DNA of 64,000 nucleotides, taken from NCBI GenBank assembly GCA_947000775.1, contig CAMQGK010000334.1, positions 5,528,501-5,592,500 of the forward strand, given 5' to 3'. Position 1 is the stretch's first letter; the number at the start of each line of letters is the position of its first letter. This document shows, one piece after another, positions 1-12,377 of this stretch. The notes beneath the pieces are model-generated. The model saw only the letters and a list, made by a program, of their open reading frames with translations, ran no database searches and had not been told where the DNA came from. The position numbers were made by a program, and so were the translations under genes. This DNA comes from Pterois miles. Its lineage: Eukaryota > Chordata > Actinopteri > Perciformes > Scorpaenidae.

Positions 1-1524
1 TGTGTAGATTTAAACAGGAACAGGTTCCTGTTAAGTGCACAATAATACCTGTAACAACCTGGAATAAACAGTTTTAGTAAAGCTATTCTTAAAACTTCAC
101 GATATAAGTAGGATGTTAGTCTAAGGTTAGCACTATTGGAACCGGATCAGGGAAAATCAACTGAACATTCAACGTATAGACCAACAAATTGCAGTTTAAA
201 CCTATTCAATAACCACTATTCAATAACCAACAAGTTCCACAAAATATGGTTCAATAATGGTCTACAGTCACTTATGCTTTTCTGGACTGGAAAATGAATC
301 AAAATCAGCGGGTATTTAGGGAAACATGGTTACATCAGTACTTCCCCTGCCCTGTGGGGACATCAACTAAAATGAATCGTTTCATTATTATTTTGAGGCC
401 AAAACCATTTCAAATGTAAATAACACATTTGGTGTAAAATAGCTATAATGGAGGGAAAGAGGAGAATAACAGGTTATTCCAAACTTTTGAACAGTAGATT
501 AAAAACAACTGACAATGTGTGGACAGCATGGACCTCAGTGATGTGACCCCTGAAACATGAGTTTCAGACATTTGATTGACAGGTGTTACCACAGGGAGAT
601 GTGTGATGTTTTCACTTCAAGCTCAAAAATAACACTTCATATCACACCTTTCCACTACTGGCACTTTGGATGATGCTGAACAGTTCATGCAAGCACGTGG
701 TTACGCACCATGCTCCTCACCGTACACTAGACTGACAGACATGAGGTACATGATGACATTTTGGTATAAACATGTCAGAAACAAGATAAGTTGCATGAAA
801 TTATTAAGGCTACTCCAGATGAAAAAGATGTAGGCCTAATTTATGTGAGGATTTATTGGAGTCTGACGAGCGACTGGAAATGTGGGAGGGGAAAGAGACG
901 GGCATGAACAAATATCCACAGACTTAATGGAACCGGAGACACTGAACAACATGGTATGCTTCGTAAACCACTACTAGACCCTGGCCTAAAGTTTCCATAC
1001 CAAATATGTCTGGCAGATATCTTGAGAAATGTTCCATAAAATGATGCAAAAGACATCTAGGTTATTTCCATTCAGTCTTGGATTTAAGTATTTCACTTTT
1101 AATAAATAGCTTCAATGAAGCGCTGGGATAAGCTGATACAGAATATGTATAATAAACAGCTTGGAATAAGATGATTTTAACAACCTTAAAGCTACTTGTC
1201 AGAGGCTTTAAAATGTATCAGCAAATAGCAAAATGTGTTTCCTTGCAACACTTAAATAGTAACTTAGTGTGTTGATCTGGTACATTGTGACAGAGATCCC
1301 ACCATAGGGCTACAGTATTTAACTCATTAAAGATGCATTCAAGTATAAATCAATATACAGTATGAATTGGTTGGTTATTGAGAACTGATCTCAAGACGGG
1401 AGGTTCAAAGTTCAAACCTGACATTGGAAACAGCAGTTCAATGATCCTGATCAAAAGCTAGTAGGCTCTTTCGCCTACAGTAGGCTACTAATATTCATCA
1501 GTAAATGATGGACATTACCAGGAG

Positions 1525-1930
1525 ATTCATGGCTTAGTGCAGCGATTCTCAACCACTGTCTAGAAGGTAACCCACGACTTGGGAAACTCTTGAGAGATGG
1601 CTAAGGTTAGACATTGATTAATTATTAGTTAAGATTAGGCATTGATGTTGAATAGTTGTCGGGCAGTGAGTCTTGCGAGAGTTTTTGTCAGCCAATCAGG
1701 CACATCGTGTTCTGCCACTGTTAGCTAGCTAATGTTTCCTCGGCTGCAGTGACATAAAATTGATCTGTTTTTGAAATGTGTGATGTGCGAAACAACCCTG
1801 CACCAGTAAACGCTCCAAAGCAAGTGGTGAGGAAATATGACCCTGAATATATTAATTTGGGATTCATTATGGCAGGCGGTGATGGTGGGCTTTAAGGTAC
1901 AAAAGGTCAACAACCCCTGCCTTAGGGTAT
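1525..1930 (+). mobile_element. hAT-type (ZBED-like) DNA transposon 5' fragment
   Basis: A short frame at 1776-1895 reads APKQVVRKYDPEYINLGF before a stop. The R-K-Y-x-P-E-Y-x-x-x-G-F pattern is the N-terminal leader before the BED zinc finger in many hAT-derived vertebrate transposases. The 250 bases before it look like the usual hAT non-coding leader, including the GCAGCGATTCTCAACCACTG type start near 1537. The element stops before the zinc finger, so only a truncated copy is present. Confidence 0.5.
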
Positions 1931-2174
1931 GCCTGTAATCTTTTCAACGTTTTATCACCTTTACAGTAAGCAGGAGCCATATTGAACTGAGTTCATGGTA
2001 ATTTGACATTACATGTTTGTACTAGGAGTGCAGCGCCATGTGGTGACAGAGGAAGGTGGCATCAGTACGCTTAATGGAAATGCTGTGTGCTGTTATTTTT
2101 GCATAATAATTGCCAGGTGTGGTGAAGATGGCGATGCTGACAGTAAAAGCAGCAGAACCAGAAAAATGCATCTG

Positions 2175-2178
2175 ACAC

Positions 2179-2227
<49 letters not shown>

Positions 2228-2356
2228 GAGCAGAGAAAATGGGAGAGAAAGAAAGAGAAAATGCATGACTGAAAGGCAGTGAAGAGGAAAAACAACAACA
2301 CCGATAGCTGCAGGCAGAGATGCCGCTGTATCCATTTTTGATGAATGGATGGCTTG

Positions 2357-2394
<38 letters not shown>
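2175..2394. repeat. Two (CA)n microsatellites
   Basis: CA dinucleotide tracts at 2175-2224 and 2360-2394 are separated by about 135 bases of unique sequence. Apparent proteins of alternating Thr-His or Val-Cys across them are artefacts. Confidence 0.95.
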
Positions 2395-2398
<4 letters not shown>

Positions 2399-3063
2399 CT
2401 TTATTAATACTAATGGAATGATGCTATTATAATAAAAGCATGGTGTGTCAGGTGATGGGCACAGTGTGAGGATGAGGAGATGGAGACGTAACACCCGTGT
2501 AAACACCAGCAGACCTTTTAACAGCTGAGGAGGACGAGGAGACGAAGATGAATAGGTCAGACTCTATAATGGCAGACATGAAGCCCATGAGGACAATAAA
2601 GAATACTGATAGCACTGCTCATTTTAATAAACCCTAATGTTTCCCATTTTTCCCTTAAATGTCCTCTGAAGTTGCACATTATTTGTTTCAGTGCATCACA
2701 AAAGCTAAATTACCCTCCATTACTGTAAGTGATGTATTTTATCTAAATATCAAACCCAATATTATTTTAAATCAATGCACCATGAAATTGAAAAATGCAT
2801 CCTTTATACACAGTTGTCTGTGCTTTAGTGTTCATATTTGACATATTTGGAGACCACTGGATCTTGGGTAACATCTAAATCAAAGTTCAGTGGTTTGAAC
2901 TCTGTTAATCAGCTCCTCTCTTGATCCTGTATAAAGTCACTGTATATACTGTATATAACCGTCAATATTGAGACATATCGTCATCTTCAAAATACACCTT
3001 TATTTTGAAACTCCTACTATATGTATGACATGTATAGATGTATAGATGTGTAGATATAGATGT

Positions 3064-3174
<111 letters not shown>

Positions 3175-4983
3175 TTTAATGGGCGTATGATATTGTCATA
3201 TTGATCACAGGTTCTTGAATCAAATCTAATGGAAATCTTATTGTCTTATCAGCAAATATCATATCGTTGTCCAAAAAATAAATGGCTCTGAATTGTATTT
3301 CCTCTTCTGCACCTTAGTCAGAAGAGTATTTTATGATATGATTTATCTTTTTTTTTGCTTGTAAAAATGGTACAGGAGATGAGGTGTTATTCTGCTCTTG
3401 TTCTTATTGTCAAGACTCTGTTTAAATTCTTAAGATGCAAAAACAAAAAAGCATGATTGAATACTGAAACCTCTAACCCAGTAATAGGCTTGACTTTCAT
3501 TGTAGCTTACACACTCACACACTCATACAGACACACACACAAATACATTCACACACTTGAGTGGACAGGTAACAAACATTTCGACATCCATAATTAAAGG
3601 TCAACAGTGTGCTGCAAACAGATATTGAGAGGAAGTCTGTGTTTATGCTAATGCCTTGTCAGACAGAGAGGCCAGTGACTGTCTGACACCATCTATTAAT
3701 AATGAGACAAGGACGCACAAAAGCACCGAGTATGGACCAAACAATGCTGCTGCTGCTGCCAAACAAAGGCACCTGACAGCAGGCTGACTGAGTGCTCTGA
3801 AATCGGGCGGCGTGAGCACGCAGTGTTTGGTGGGAGTGGGTGGTGTGAATGGATTTGTTTGTTTATTGATGTTTGTGTTTAGTGTTTGTCTCACAGCAGT
3901 GGTCTTGTCTGGCCTGTTTGCGAACATGCTTGTACACAAGTGTCGACAAATCTGCAGGAAAGCAGGAGCAGCCGAACTGCAGGGAGAGACGGAGGCCTGC
4001 TGAGGGATGCTGCTGATGCTCGGGGGACCTCGACAAAAGGCAAATGAAAACATGGCATTGATAAACATGTTTTACACATTTAAAAACTATTTTTCATTTA
4101 TAATTCTAGCTGGGGCATGTGTTAATCTAATCAAATAAGACAGTGAAGCTGAGGTCAGGACTGCTTGAGGGATCCCCAGAACATTTTACTAGATCAGAGC
4201 TCAACAGTAAGGATTGCCCACTTTTCCAGGGCAAGTAAAATGCCACTTCAGGCTGAGGATGGAAATAGCAAAGGAGTGAGCCATCTCGCTTCCTTCTCAT
4301 CTCTGTGCAGTACCGGTTTGGCACTCACGAGAAAATGGTGGCGGGTAAAGACAGTTTATAGGTTGTAGTAGTAACGTTTATGAGCTAAATCACAAGCGAG
4401 CATTTTAATTATACTGAAAACAGGAGTTTAGTTGGGTGGTGTTGGAGGATGTGGGCAAAACTTCAGATTTATTTACTTGAATAAAGATTGAATATGACAA
4501 TTAACTTTGGTCTTTGTTGTTGTTTGTGAACTGCTAATAAACAAAACAATTTATATGGGGCCAAGTCAAAATTGACTTCAGGCAAGTGTGTCGATTATTT
4601 TTGCTCCATCACACTTTAGCGTTTTTCTTGCGAAATACTAAATACTTTCACATCTTTACACTACTAAACATCTTTCAAATGAAATAATCCCAGAAGGGAA
4701 ATCACACGTAGGACCATAACTACGGCATGGACATGTGGTCATGGCCTCAGCTTTTAGACATGTTAGCCGTGTGGCTCTGGAGGCAGTGATGTTCGTCTGT
4801 TGGTCCAGACAAACATTCGGCAGCCGACACACGTCCCCCTCAGGATGGATGAGAGTAACTTGACTTCTCATCTACTAGTGTGACAGCCAGCGTCTGTGGA
4901 CTTGTGGTGGATGTGTCCTCTTCTGTCTGTGGTGCAGATATTAATGGCAACACAGGACTTGCTCTTATTTTATTCTGGAGCTG

Positions 4984-5612
4984 GTACAAAAATTAACAGC
5001 ACACAGTCGTAATCAACAGTGTGTTAGGCAACTCCAACAATTCACAAAGGAGGAAAAATGTTTTCACATTACAATACTATTATAGTTTTTCCATACATTC
5101 TAGTATAAACTAACCATGTGATCATAGAGTATAGTGGTAATATTAGCTATGATCTTCTATAGAGCACCTCAGCAAAAAAGCGACATTTTCTTTTACATTC
5201 ACAGTAAAAAATAACATCTCAATTAATATTTTGAACACAGACAATGAATGTGACACCATTTTGTGTCCTACAACATTATTTAGTATAACGCAAGTGTTAT
5301 TGCTGTTGTATAAAAACCTTGTGTCAACACTTTAATTTAAGAAAAATTACTTTACTTTTATACGCTTGACAATGTACTAAAATTTTACGATAGGCTGTAA
5401 ATGAGATGTGAAACACTATCAGCCCATGAAAGACAATAAAACCCTTGATTTCACACTAAATCTGATACATTAAACAGCTGAGGTTTTCATGCAACCACAA
5501 TATGTAAAACCCACATTTAACAAGACCGACCTGGTATAAATATCAACAGCACACTGTCGTCATCAACAGCGTTAAGCAACGGACCACTCAGATCTGTGTA
5601 ACAAAGAGTAGA
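4984..5612. repeat. Pair of diverged direct repeats about 550 bases apart
   Basis: About 50 bases at 4984-5034 recur at 5534-5582: GGTACAAAAATTAACAGCAC against GGTATAAATATCAACAGCAC, continuing with CATCAACAG and a shared CAAC end. Both are followed by an A/G-rich stretch. They may be ends of a degraded element or a local duplication; nothing recognisable lies between them. Confidence 0.45.
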
Positions 5613-5954
5613 AAATTAATATCTAAAATATTTACTAGCAAACACCAGAGCTGAGAGCAAGTGTGTGGCAAGCTAACTAGCAGTAGCCCACCGTGCAACT
5701 ACAGTGCTACTCGTGGATCATATCACCGCACATATATGTTTATAACTTTCAGATGTACAGGTTAGTAGTGCTTACAATCATAATGTATGTTACTAATAGT
5801 TACAAAAAAATTTAAACATTAAACATATCGTGATTGCAGCATTACTCAGGTGTGCCTTCAGCTTGGAAGTATTTTCCTTATCTAAGGCAGGTATGTGGAT
5901 CCCAGTCAACGATATACTGCCCTCCAGCGGTGACCACGAGTAAATACATCTCTG

Positions 5955-6890
5955 TGAACGTTGAAAGTTTTATTTTGAAATGACTTACCGGAAGTGTTTG
6001 TATGTCGTAACATCTGCTTGACGCTACCTCGACTAATTTGGTGCTTGTTGTCACCACTAGAGGGCAGCAAGCACTCCTGATTTTAAATACACAGATCGAT
6101 ATCTCCTAGCACCAATATAAGTTTTAATGTCCTCCAATGGGATCTGCGCCACAGAATTTGTCAAGCTAGCGCCATTACAGATTGTATTTGGTAGTATTTG
6201 ATAGGAATAATACAGCTATCAATACTGATTATATTCTTTAGAGGTATGTACTGTATATGTTAGTATGATGGGACGACCTGTGTGTTCACTGCCCTCTAGT
6301 GGCCACGGTGAAGAACTGCAATATTAAATTCATCACGTTAGTATTAATGCTGCTGTGTTAATATACTAATACTGGGAAATTTACACTTTCTAAGCACATT
6401 ACATGATGTAGGTCTTTATATTGCTTTATAAAAAATTACATATTACAAATACATATACTATTATGAACTTATAAATATATTATTGATACATCTTATAGAT
6501 ATAATCAGTATTGATAACTGTATTATTCCTACTAATGTCTGCGGTGGTGTGAATTTGACTGATTTTGTGGTGCGGTTCCTACCTGTGACCACTGGAGGAC
6601 ATTAAAACTTGTGATTTAAATACACAGGTCAAGTTAGCAACAGGCCATTGTTATTTACCAGTTGTTTATCCTGAATAATGTTTATATTTTTATAGCATTA
6701 TCAGTTCCTGAGTCTTCCTCTGTGCTGATGATAGGAGATGTTGCTCTGCATATTTAAAATCAGTTTTGCTGATTTGCTGCTCTCTAGTGGTGACAGCAGA
6801 AACTGCTAAATTTGTCAAGTAACGTTAATGTACATAATATAGCATACTCACACTTCCGGTAAATTGTTTGAAAATAAAACTTTCAACGAC
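5955..6890. mobile_element. Foldback (long inverted repeat) element of about 0.9 kb
   Basis: The outer arms are CGTTGAAAGTTTTATTTTGA with CTTACCGGAAGTG (5958-5998) and the inverse CACTTCCGGTAAATTG with AAAATAAAACTTTCAACG (6851-6889). Inner matching pairs occur in mirrored order: GTCACCACTAGAGGGCAGCA (6050s) with its complement near 6785; AAGTTTTAATGTCCTCCA (6120s) with TGGAGGACATTAAAACTT (about 6592-6609); ATCAATACTGATTATAT (6215s) with ATATAATCAGTATTGAT (about 6499-6515). No transposase frame is present, so it is non-autonomous. Confidence 0.7.
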
Positions 6891-7318
6891 CCACTGTACA
6901 AAATGATTTACCGCATGGCTCTAAAACTAGATTCTAACTAATCTAACTCTGTAACACCATCTTAAAGTTAAAATGTCAGTTTTTTCTAATTCAGTTTAAG
7001 GTAAACATCCTAACTTATTAGCATTAATATTGGCAGAATGTTAGCATGCTGATGTTTTTGGCTAAAAACACAATTGCAACACCAAGCAATTGAATGATCA
7101 CATGGCTTTTGCCAATTTTGCAACCTCATGCTACCAAACAAACTGTCATGAAAGCTGAGACACCACAGATTTCAAAACTCACTAAACCAGCAGCCGGATA
7201 AGAGATAAATCTTTATACAGCCATAAATTATGTCCTACCTTTGCTGTTTCGTGATCAAGAGTTGTGTTTGCATGTCAACACTTCTAATGACAAACGTCAC
7301 TTAAATGCATGGAAATCA

Positions 7319-7475
7319 TGCACTGATCTGCCACAACATTGTGACCACTGACAGGTGAAGTCAATAACATTGATTATCTTGTTACAATGGCACCTGGCAG
7401 TGAGTGGGATATATTAGGCAGCTAGTGAACATTTTGTTGTCAAGATTGATGTGTTGGATGCTGAAAAAAATGTCT

Positions 7476-7509
<34 letters not shown>

Positions 7510-8470
7510 CTTTATTGATCCCAAGTTGGGAAATTGTGGTGTTACAGCAGCAGGTTATCAGCACAATATACATGAGAGAATATACACATCTATGTACACA
7601 TAAAAAAGAGGATGTGAGCAACAAGGGCCAAATTGTGACAACTAGACGACTGGGTCAGAGCATCTCCAATCCTGCAGCTCTTGTGGGATGTTCCTGGTCT
7701 GCAGTGGTCAGGACCTACCAAAAGTGGTGCAAGGAAAGAAAGCTGGTGAACTGGCAACAGAGTGATGGGCCAAAGCTCACTGATGAACGTAGAGAGCAAA
7801 GTCTGAGCTGTGTTGTCCGATCCAATAGAAGAGGTACTGTAGCTCCTATTCTGATAGCAAGGTTTGTAGTGAATGGAGCTGCGTACTGCATAGCTGCAGA
7901 CCAGTCAGGGTGCCCATGCTGACCCATGTCCTCTACCAAAAGCGCCAAGAATGGGCATGTGAGCATCAGGACCATGGAGCAATGGAAGAAGGGGGCCTGG
8001 TCTGATGGATCCCATTTTCTTTTACATCATATGGATGGCCGGCAAAGATATGGCACCAGGATGCACAATGGGAAGAAGACACGCCGGTGGAGGCAGTGTG
8101 ATGCTTTGAGCAATGTTCTGCTGGGAAAACTTGGGTCCTGCCATTCATGTGGATGTTACTTTGACACATATGACGTACACAAACATTGTTGCTGACCAAG
8201 TGCACCCCTTCATGGAAATGTATTCCCTAATAGCAGAGGCCTCTTACAGCAGGATAATGCATTGAACACAATGAGTTAGAAGTGTTGACTTGGCCTCCAA
8301 ATTCTGCAGATCTCAATCCAATCAAGCTTCTGTGGGATGTGCTGGATAAAAAGTCCAATCCATGGAGGTCCCACCTCGCAGCTATACAGGACTTAAAGGA
8401 TCTTCTACTGATGGCCTGGTGCCAGATCACAGCGTACCTTCAGAGGACGCTTTGACCGAGTCAGGGCTGT
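7319..8470 (+). mobile_element. Decayed Tc1/mariner-like element with a nested insertion
   Basis: The left end resembles the terminal region of a common fish Tc1-like family (CTGATCTGCCACAACATTGT). The plus strand keeps transposase fragments: RRLGQSIS, CSWSAVVRTYQKW and VVRSNRRGT (DNA-binding part), then EQWKKGAWSDGSHFLLHH and a region matching PPNSADLNPIKLLWDVL across frames (DDE part). Frameshifts and stops break the gene, the right terminal repeat is missing after about 8470, and the start (ATG at about 7470) is cut off by an inserted repeat at 7477-7607. Clearly inactive. Confidence 0.85.
7477..7607 (+). mobile_element. LINE/SINE 3' tail with (GATA)n, inserted in the Tc1-like element
   Basis: A GATA tetranucleotide tract followed by TACTTTATTGATCCCAAGTT and GGGAAATT is the familiar 3' end of a group of fish retroposons. 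It interrupts the Tc1-like transposase just after its start codon, so it is the younger insertion. Similar tails occur at about 9256 and 44155. Confidence 0.65.
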
Positions 8471-9126
8471 TTATATACATGTATATGCTGTATATGATTT
8501 GTTTTCCTGAGATATTGGATCAAACATAAATAACAGTTTTCCCCAGAACTAAGTGATCACTTAGCTCAAACCCCAACTTCATTTCTTCAACATTCACTAG
8601 GTTCCCTTCTCGTTCCTTCTCGCATAACATGCTCCAATGTACTGTTTAATCCAGTATGCCCAAAACATAACTTATTATATTAGTTTATTCTCACCATGTT
8701 CTCCTTGTGCTTCTCATCATACCTACTGTACTTTTTAAAATAATGTATAACCACCGTCCTGTTCTCTTCCCACTGCTATTAACACCTTTCGTTCAGTTTA
8801 TGCTTAATTGTGTCTTAATGTTTATTTCCATCTTACTCTCACTAACTGTGATGTCAATCTGATTTGTTTTTGTGGCTTTCTTTGTACCCTTGTTAGCTAA
8901 TTAATTTCCTTTAATTCCAATATATGCAGGCATCCATACAAACATTATATTTAATCCCATCATTCAGGTAAACAATGAGCTGAAAAACTCACTATGAAGC
9001 TCTGTTAAGTCGAGGGTATCTGCACATTCTGGTGATAGTTTCCTTTTGGCACATTGTTTTACAAATATTAATTAAAGCTGCTTTTGGCCCATTAAAACAA
9101 AGAAATAATAATAAAAAAAAAATAAA

Positions 9127-9158
9127 CCCCCCTCAAATAAAAATTTGAGGGGGGGGGG
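9127..9158. repeat. Perfect short hairpin next to homopolymer
   Basis: CCCCCTCAAAT, three A, then ATTTGAGGGGG form a perfect stem of eleven pairs, extended by a G-run. It may be a repeat end or a cruciform-prone site; no gene lies beside it that it could terminate. Confidence 0.6.
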
Positions 9159-9229
9159 GAAACTTGGACTCATGCCTGGTCTATGGTCCTGGGCACATGC
9201 ACAGTAACAAGCCAAGAATATTTTTAATT

Positions 9230-9300
9230 CAAAAGAAAGAAAGAAAGAAAGAAAGATATTCCTTTATTAGTCCCACAGGGGGGAAATTCAGATTTACACT
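9230..9300 (+). mobile_element. Retroposon 3' tail with (AAAG)n
   Basis: An AAAG tract leads into TATTCCTTTATTAGTCCCAC and GGGGGGAAATTC, the same kind of tail as at 7509. The phrase ACTCATGCCTGGTC occurs on both sides (9169 and 9309), and GCCAAGAATATTT at 9211 and 9477, hinting at local duplication around the insertion. Confidence 0.5.
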
Positions 9301-10305
9301 CTGTTGTTCACTCATGCCTGGTCACACAGTACATAAACAGGTCACTGGAGCACATGTCACAGTAATGGGGCTGCTCCTGACAAGCGCCCAGAGAGTTGGG
9401 GGTTTGGTGCCTTCTAGGGGCACCTCGGAGGCCAAAGGGAAATGCCCCTCCCCAAGTGGGGGGATCCGCCCCCAAGCCAAGAATATTTACGGACTGGCTA
9501 ATCCTCAAAACTGGGGGACGGCGAGGGGCCACAGCCGGTCTGTACAGTGAGAGAACAAAAAGAGCGGCAAAGTGAAGTCTTGGTGGTAGTGATATCATTA
9601 TGTGTGCCCTGTCTGGACAAGGGGGCCGGAGTGAGGTCAGGGGGTGTGGGGTTAATACTGACTGAATGGGTTAGTGTGTGCATATGTCTGTCTGTCCTGC
9701 TGGTTGTGTGTCTTTGTCTCAAACCGAGTGTTTTTGTGTATCTATATTTGTGTGTGTGGAGGATTAGCGTGCTTCTCCAGTCCTCTGGCTGTAATCAGAC
9801 GGGACATTGGCTCCATGACGTCCCACAACCCCCACCACCACCCACTGCGGGAGCGCCTCTATCCCTTTCACCTTGTCATGTGTGTTTGGCTGCCGGTCTT
9901 GGGACCTTGGCGGTATGCTAGGAGTTAAAACAATTATTCTTGCTCACATCACAGTGTCCTTTTTAAAAACTTTGCTTCCACTGGGGAGAGTGACAGGAAA
10001 ATCAGGGAGGCAAAGATCTTCATTTGGACCTGAACCTGGGACGTAATGGCCACGTGGAATGGACAACAAGATATCTGATTATTTATGGTGTTTCATGTTT
10101 ATTTCTTTCAGGGGTCTGATCTGTAAAAGTGAGAGTCCAGCATGAGAGGGAAGGACCAGGGTGATGGTTCAAGGATGACCACATAGACAGCCATCAATGA
10201 TCAGGTTAGTCTGAGCCCTCTGACCCTGGACTGGCCTGTCTGCTGTTATTTTGACCTTTAACCTCTCCCTTTGTCTTTCAGACGTAACACACAGGACACC
10301 CCCAC

Positions 10306-10362
<57 letters not shown>

Positions 10363-11898
10363 CTACTTGCCCTCTTATCCTTGACAGCCCTTATGCTCAT
10401 ATTAAGATCTACTTCAGCGATTTCAGGGCGGTTTCAGCCATAAACTCTCATTTAGGGGGAAATTAGCTCTGAGTCTCAGTCTTGTTTCTATACTGTGCTT
10501 AACAGCATTAGAGCATTCTTGTGGCTTTTAAATAACAACAAGGATGGATAGTATCATTCAAATAAACCTCCGCCAACCTACTTTGTTGCACCCTATGTAA
10601 TGGACAAGCATTCATTGTTTTACATTATTGTACTGCCATTGTGCTGTCCTCTTAGCTCCATATAGTGCTCTCTAGTTCTAATTACAGTTACTTATGGCTT
10701 AGTATATTAACATATGCTGAAAAAGATTGGTTTGATGCATCCTTCACCCATTTTACAACTTTCGAATCCCACTCTAAACCTGAACTAGCTTTGGTGAGAT
10801 TTTTTTCTCAAGTTTCTGGAAAGCCATCGAGAAAAGAAAAAAACTACCATTTTAATATTTACTTACTAACTTTTTAAACATGAAAATTGCCATGATCCAA
10901 GCTATCTCTATTTTCTAGTGCAGTGGCTGTTCAGAGGCAGGGTGTGCGATCTTGAGAAACGAGTAAGAGTACACTAAATTTTTTTAAATGATCCAGCCGA
11001 AGAATCGAGCTCAGTTTTGCCAAATCTATTCCAATGAAAGTAGCTATAGCAGTACTGGCTCCAGAAGTCCTTAAATCTAGAGAGAAAGTTGCCAAGTCAG
11101 TGACAGCCTGTAGCTTGAGGCCTCTCCCCCAAAATTATTATTATGAACGTAAACAACGAAGCTATTGTTAGTACTCACAGCTATCAAGCTAGCAGTGATG
11201 TGCAGTAAGTACACTGTGACATATACCAGATTTTTCTCTTTAATTTTTGAACAGAGCATTTGATTTATTGAATGCTTTTGGGATGTCATGAGATTTTAAA
11301 CTAATATGACACAAATGTTCCTAAAATCTTTACCAACCTTGAGTTTAACTAGTGCCATGCTACTAGTCAGGAGGGACTGAGCTGTGGTTCTTCACTGCCA
11401 CAGAGACGGAGCACCATCAGACCCATAGAGACAAACCATAATCAACTTTACCAATTACACTCCATCTCAGACCACTTATTCCACACGAAATGGCATCACT
11501 AATGCTAGACATCACACAAATGTCTCTCAGTGTCCTGCAACAGACGCCAGATCCACATTTATAGATTCAAACTGATAGTTCAGACTGTAATGAAATAAGC
11601 TTTGAATAAGTCTTTGATGCCTTTTAAAAGAGCTTTCTTTGCAAGAGAAATTATTCCACATAGCAGGGCAGCAGCTTTGGAAACATAAACCTTCCTCAGC
11701 AACCCTCCCAGGTTAGTCGCTACATACAAAAATGTAGGTCTGCAGGCAAAATGTGTGACATTTAAAAATGTCAGTTTCTCTGTTTTAACATGTCGTCTGT
11801 GCACAAGATGAAAAAAGATGTGTGTTGGAAAACATCACGGACGGGTGAATTTGGATCAAGATGAGAAAAGGAGAATATGTTGAGAACAGAAGAGTGGT

Positions 11899-11903
<5 letters not shown>

Positions 11904-11955
<52 letters not shown>

Positions 11956-12107
11956 GTGTGTGTGTGCGTGCGTGCGTGTGTGTGTGTGTTGGGGGGCGTC
12001 GGGGAGATAACGATAAGCACTACTTAGGCTCTTTGATCACAAAGGTTCATCAATCTACTGTCCGACCAGCATGTCTGAGAAAGTCCTCCACAGACGGATT
12101 AAGGGCC

Positions 12108-12196
<89 letters not shown>
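11904..12196. repeat. (TG)n tract followed by (CA)n tract
   Basis: TG repeats (about 11904-11989, with CG interruptions) and CA repeats (12111-12196) have nearly equal length and are separated by about 120 bases. They are complementary on one strand and could pair. Confidence 0.9.
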
Positions 12197-12198
<2 letters not shown>

Positions 12199-12349
12199 TG
12201 TTTAATATTACTTTACCACTTTACCCAAAGCTTTATTCTTCCAGCTAACTTCCAGCCATACAGAAGTCATCACAGAGCTCTGTTACTGTACAAGCAAACA
12301 TGAAGCGATGCAATCCATCTTCAGAGTCAGAGGCCCAGGCATGGGACTC

Positions 12350-12377
12350 CCCCCACCACCACCACCACCACCACCAC
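12350..12377. repeat. (CCA)n microsatellite
   Basis: A short CCA trinucleotide tract. GA-rich tetranucleotide-like sequence follows near 12476-12510. No coding role is visible. Confidence 0.85.

Larger units (their letters stand above)
8471..11900. other. Gene-free stretch
   Basis: Apart from the hairpin, the retroposon tail, and a poly-C run followed by (CA)n at 10305-10362, I see no exon, RNA gene or recognisable repeat. Long plus-strand frames at 9547-9921 lack splice context and family resemblance. Confidence 0.5.

Noticed and set aside
3643..4068. 141-codon minus-strand frame
   Set aside because: Composition is unremarkable, no domain is recognised, and no neighbouring exon-like segments or splice sites join to it.
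9547..9921. 124-codon plus-strand frame rich in Val, Cys and Leu
   Set aside because: Low complexity from TG-rich sequence; no recognisable domain and no signal for a gene start.
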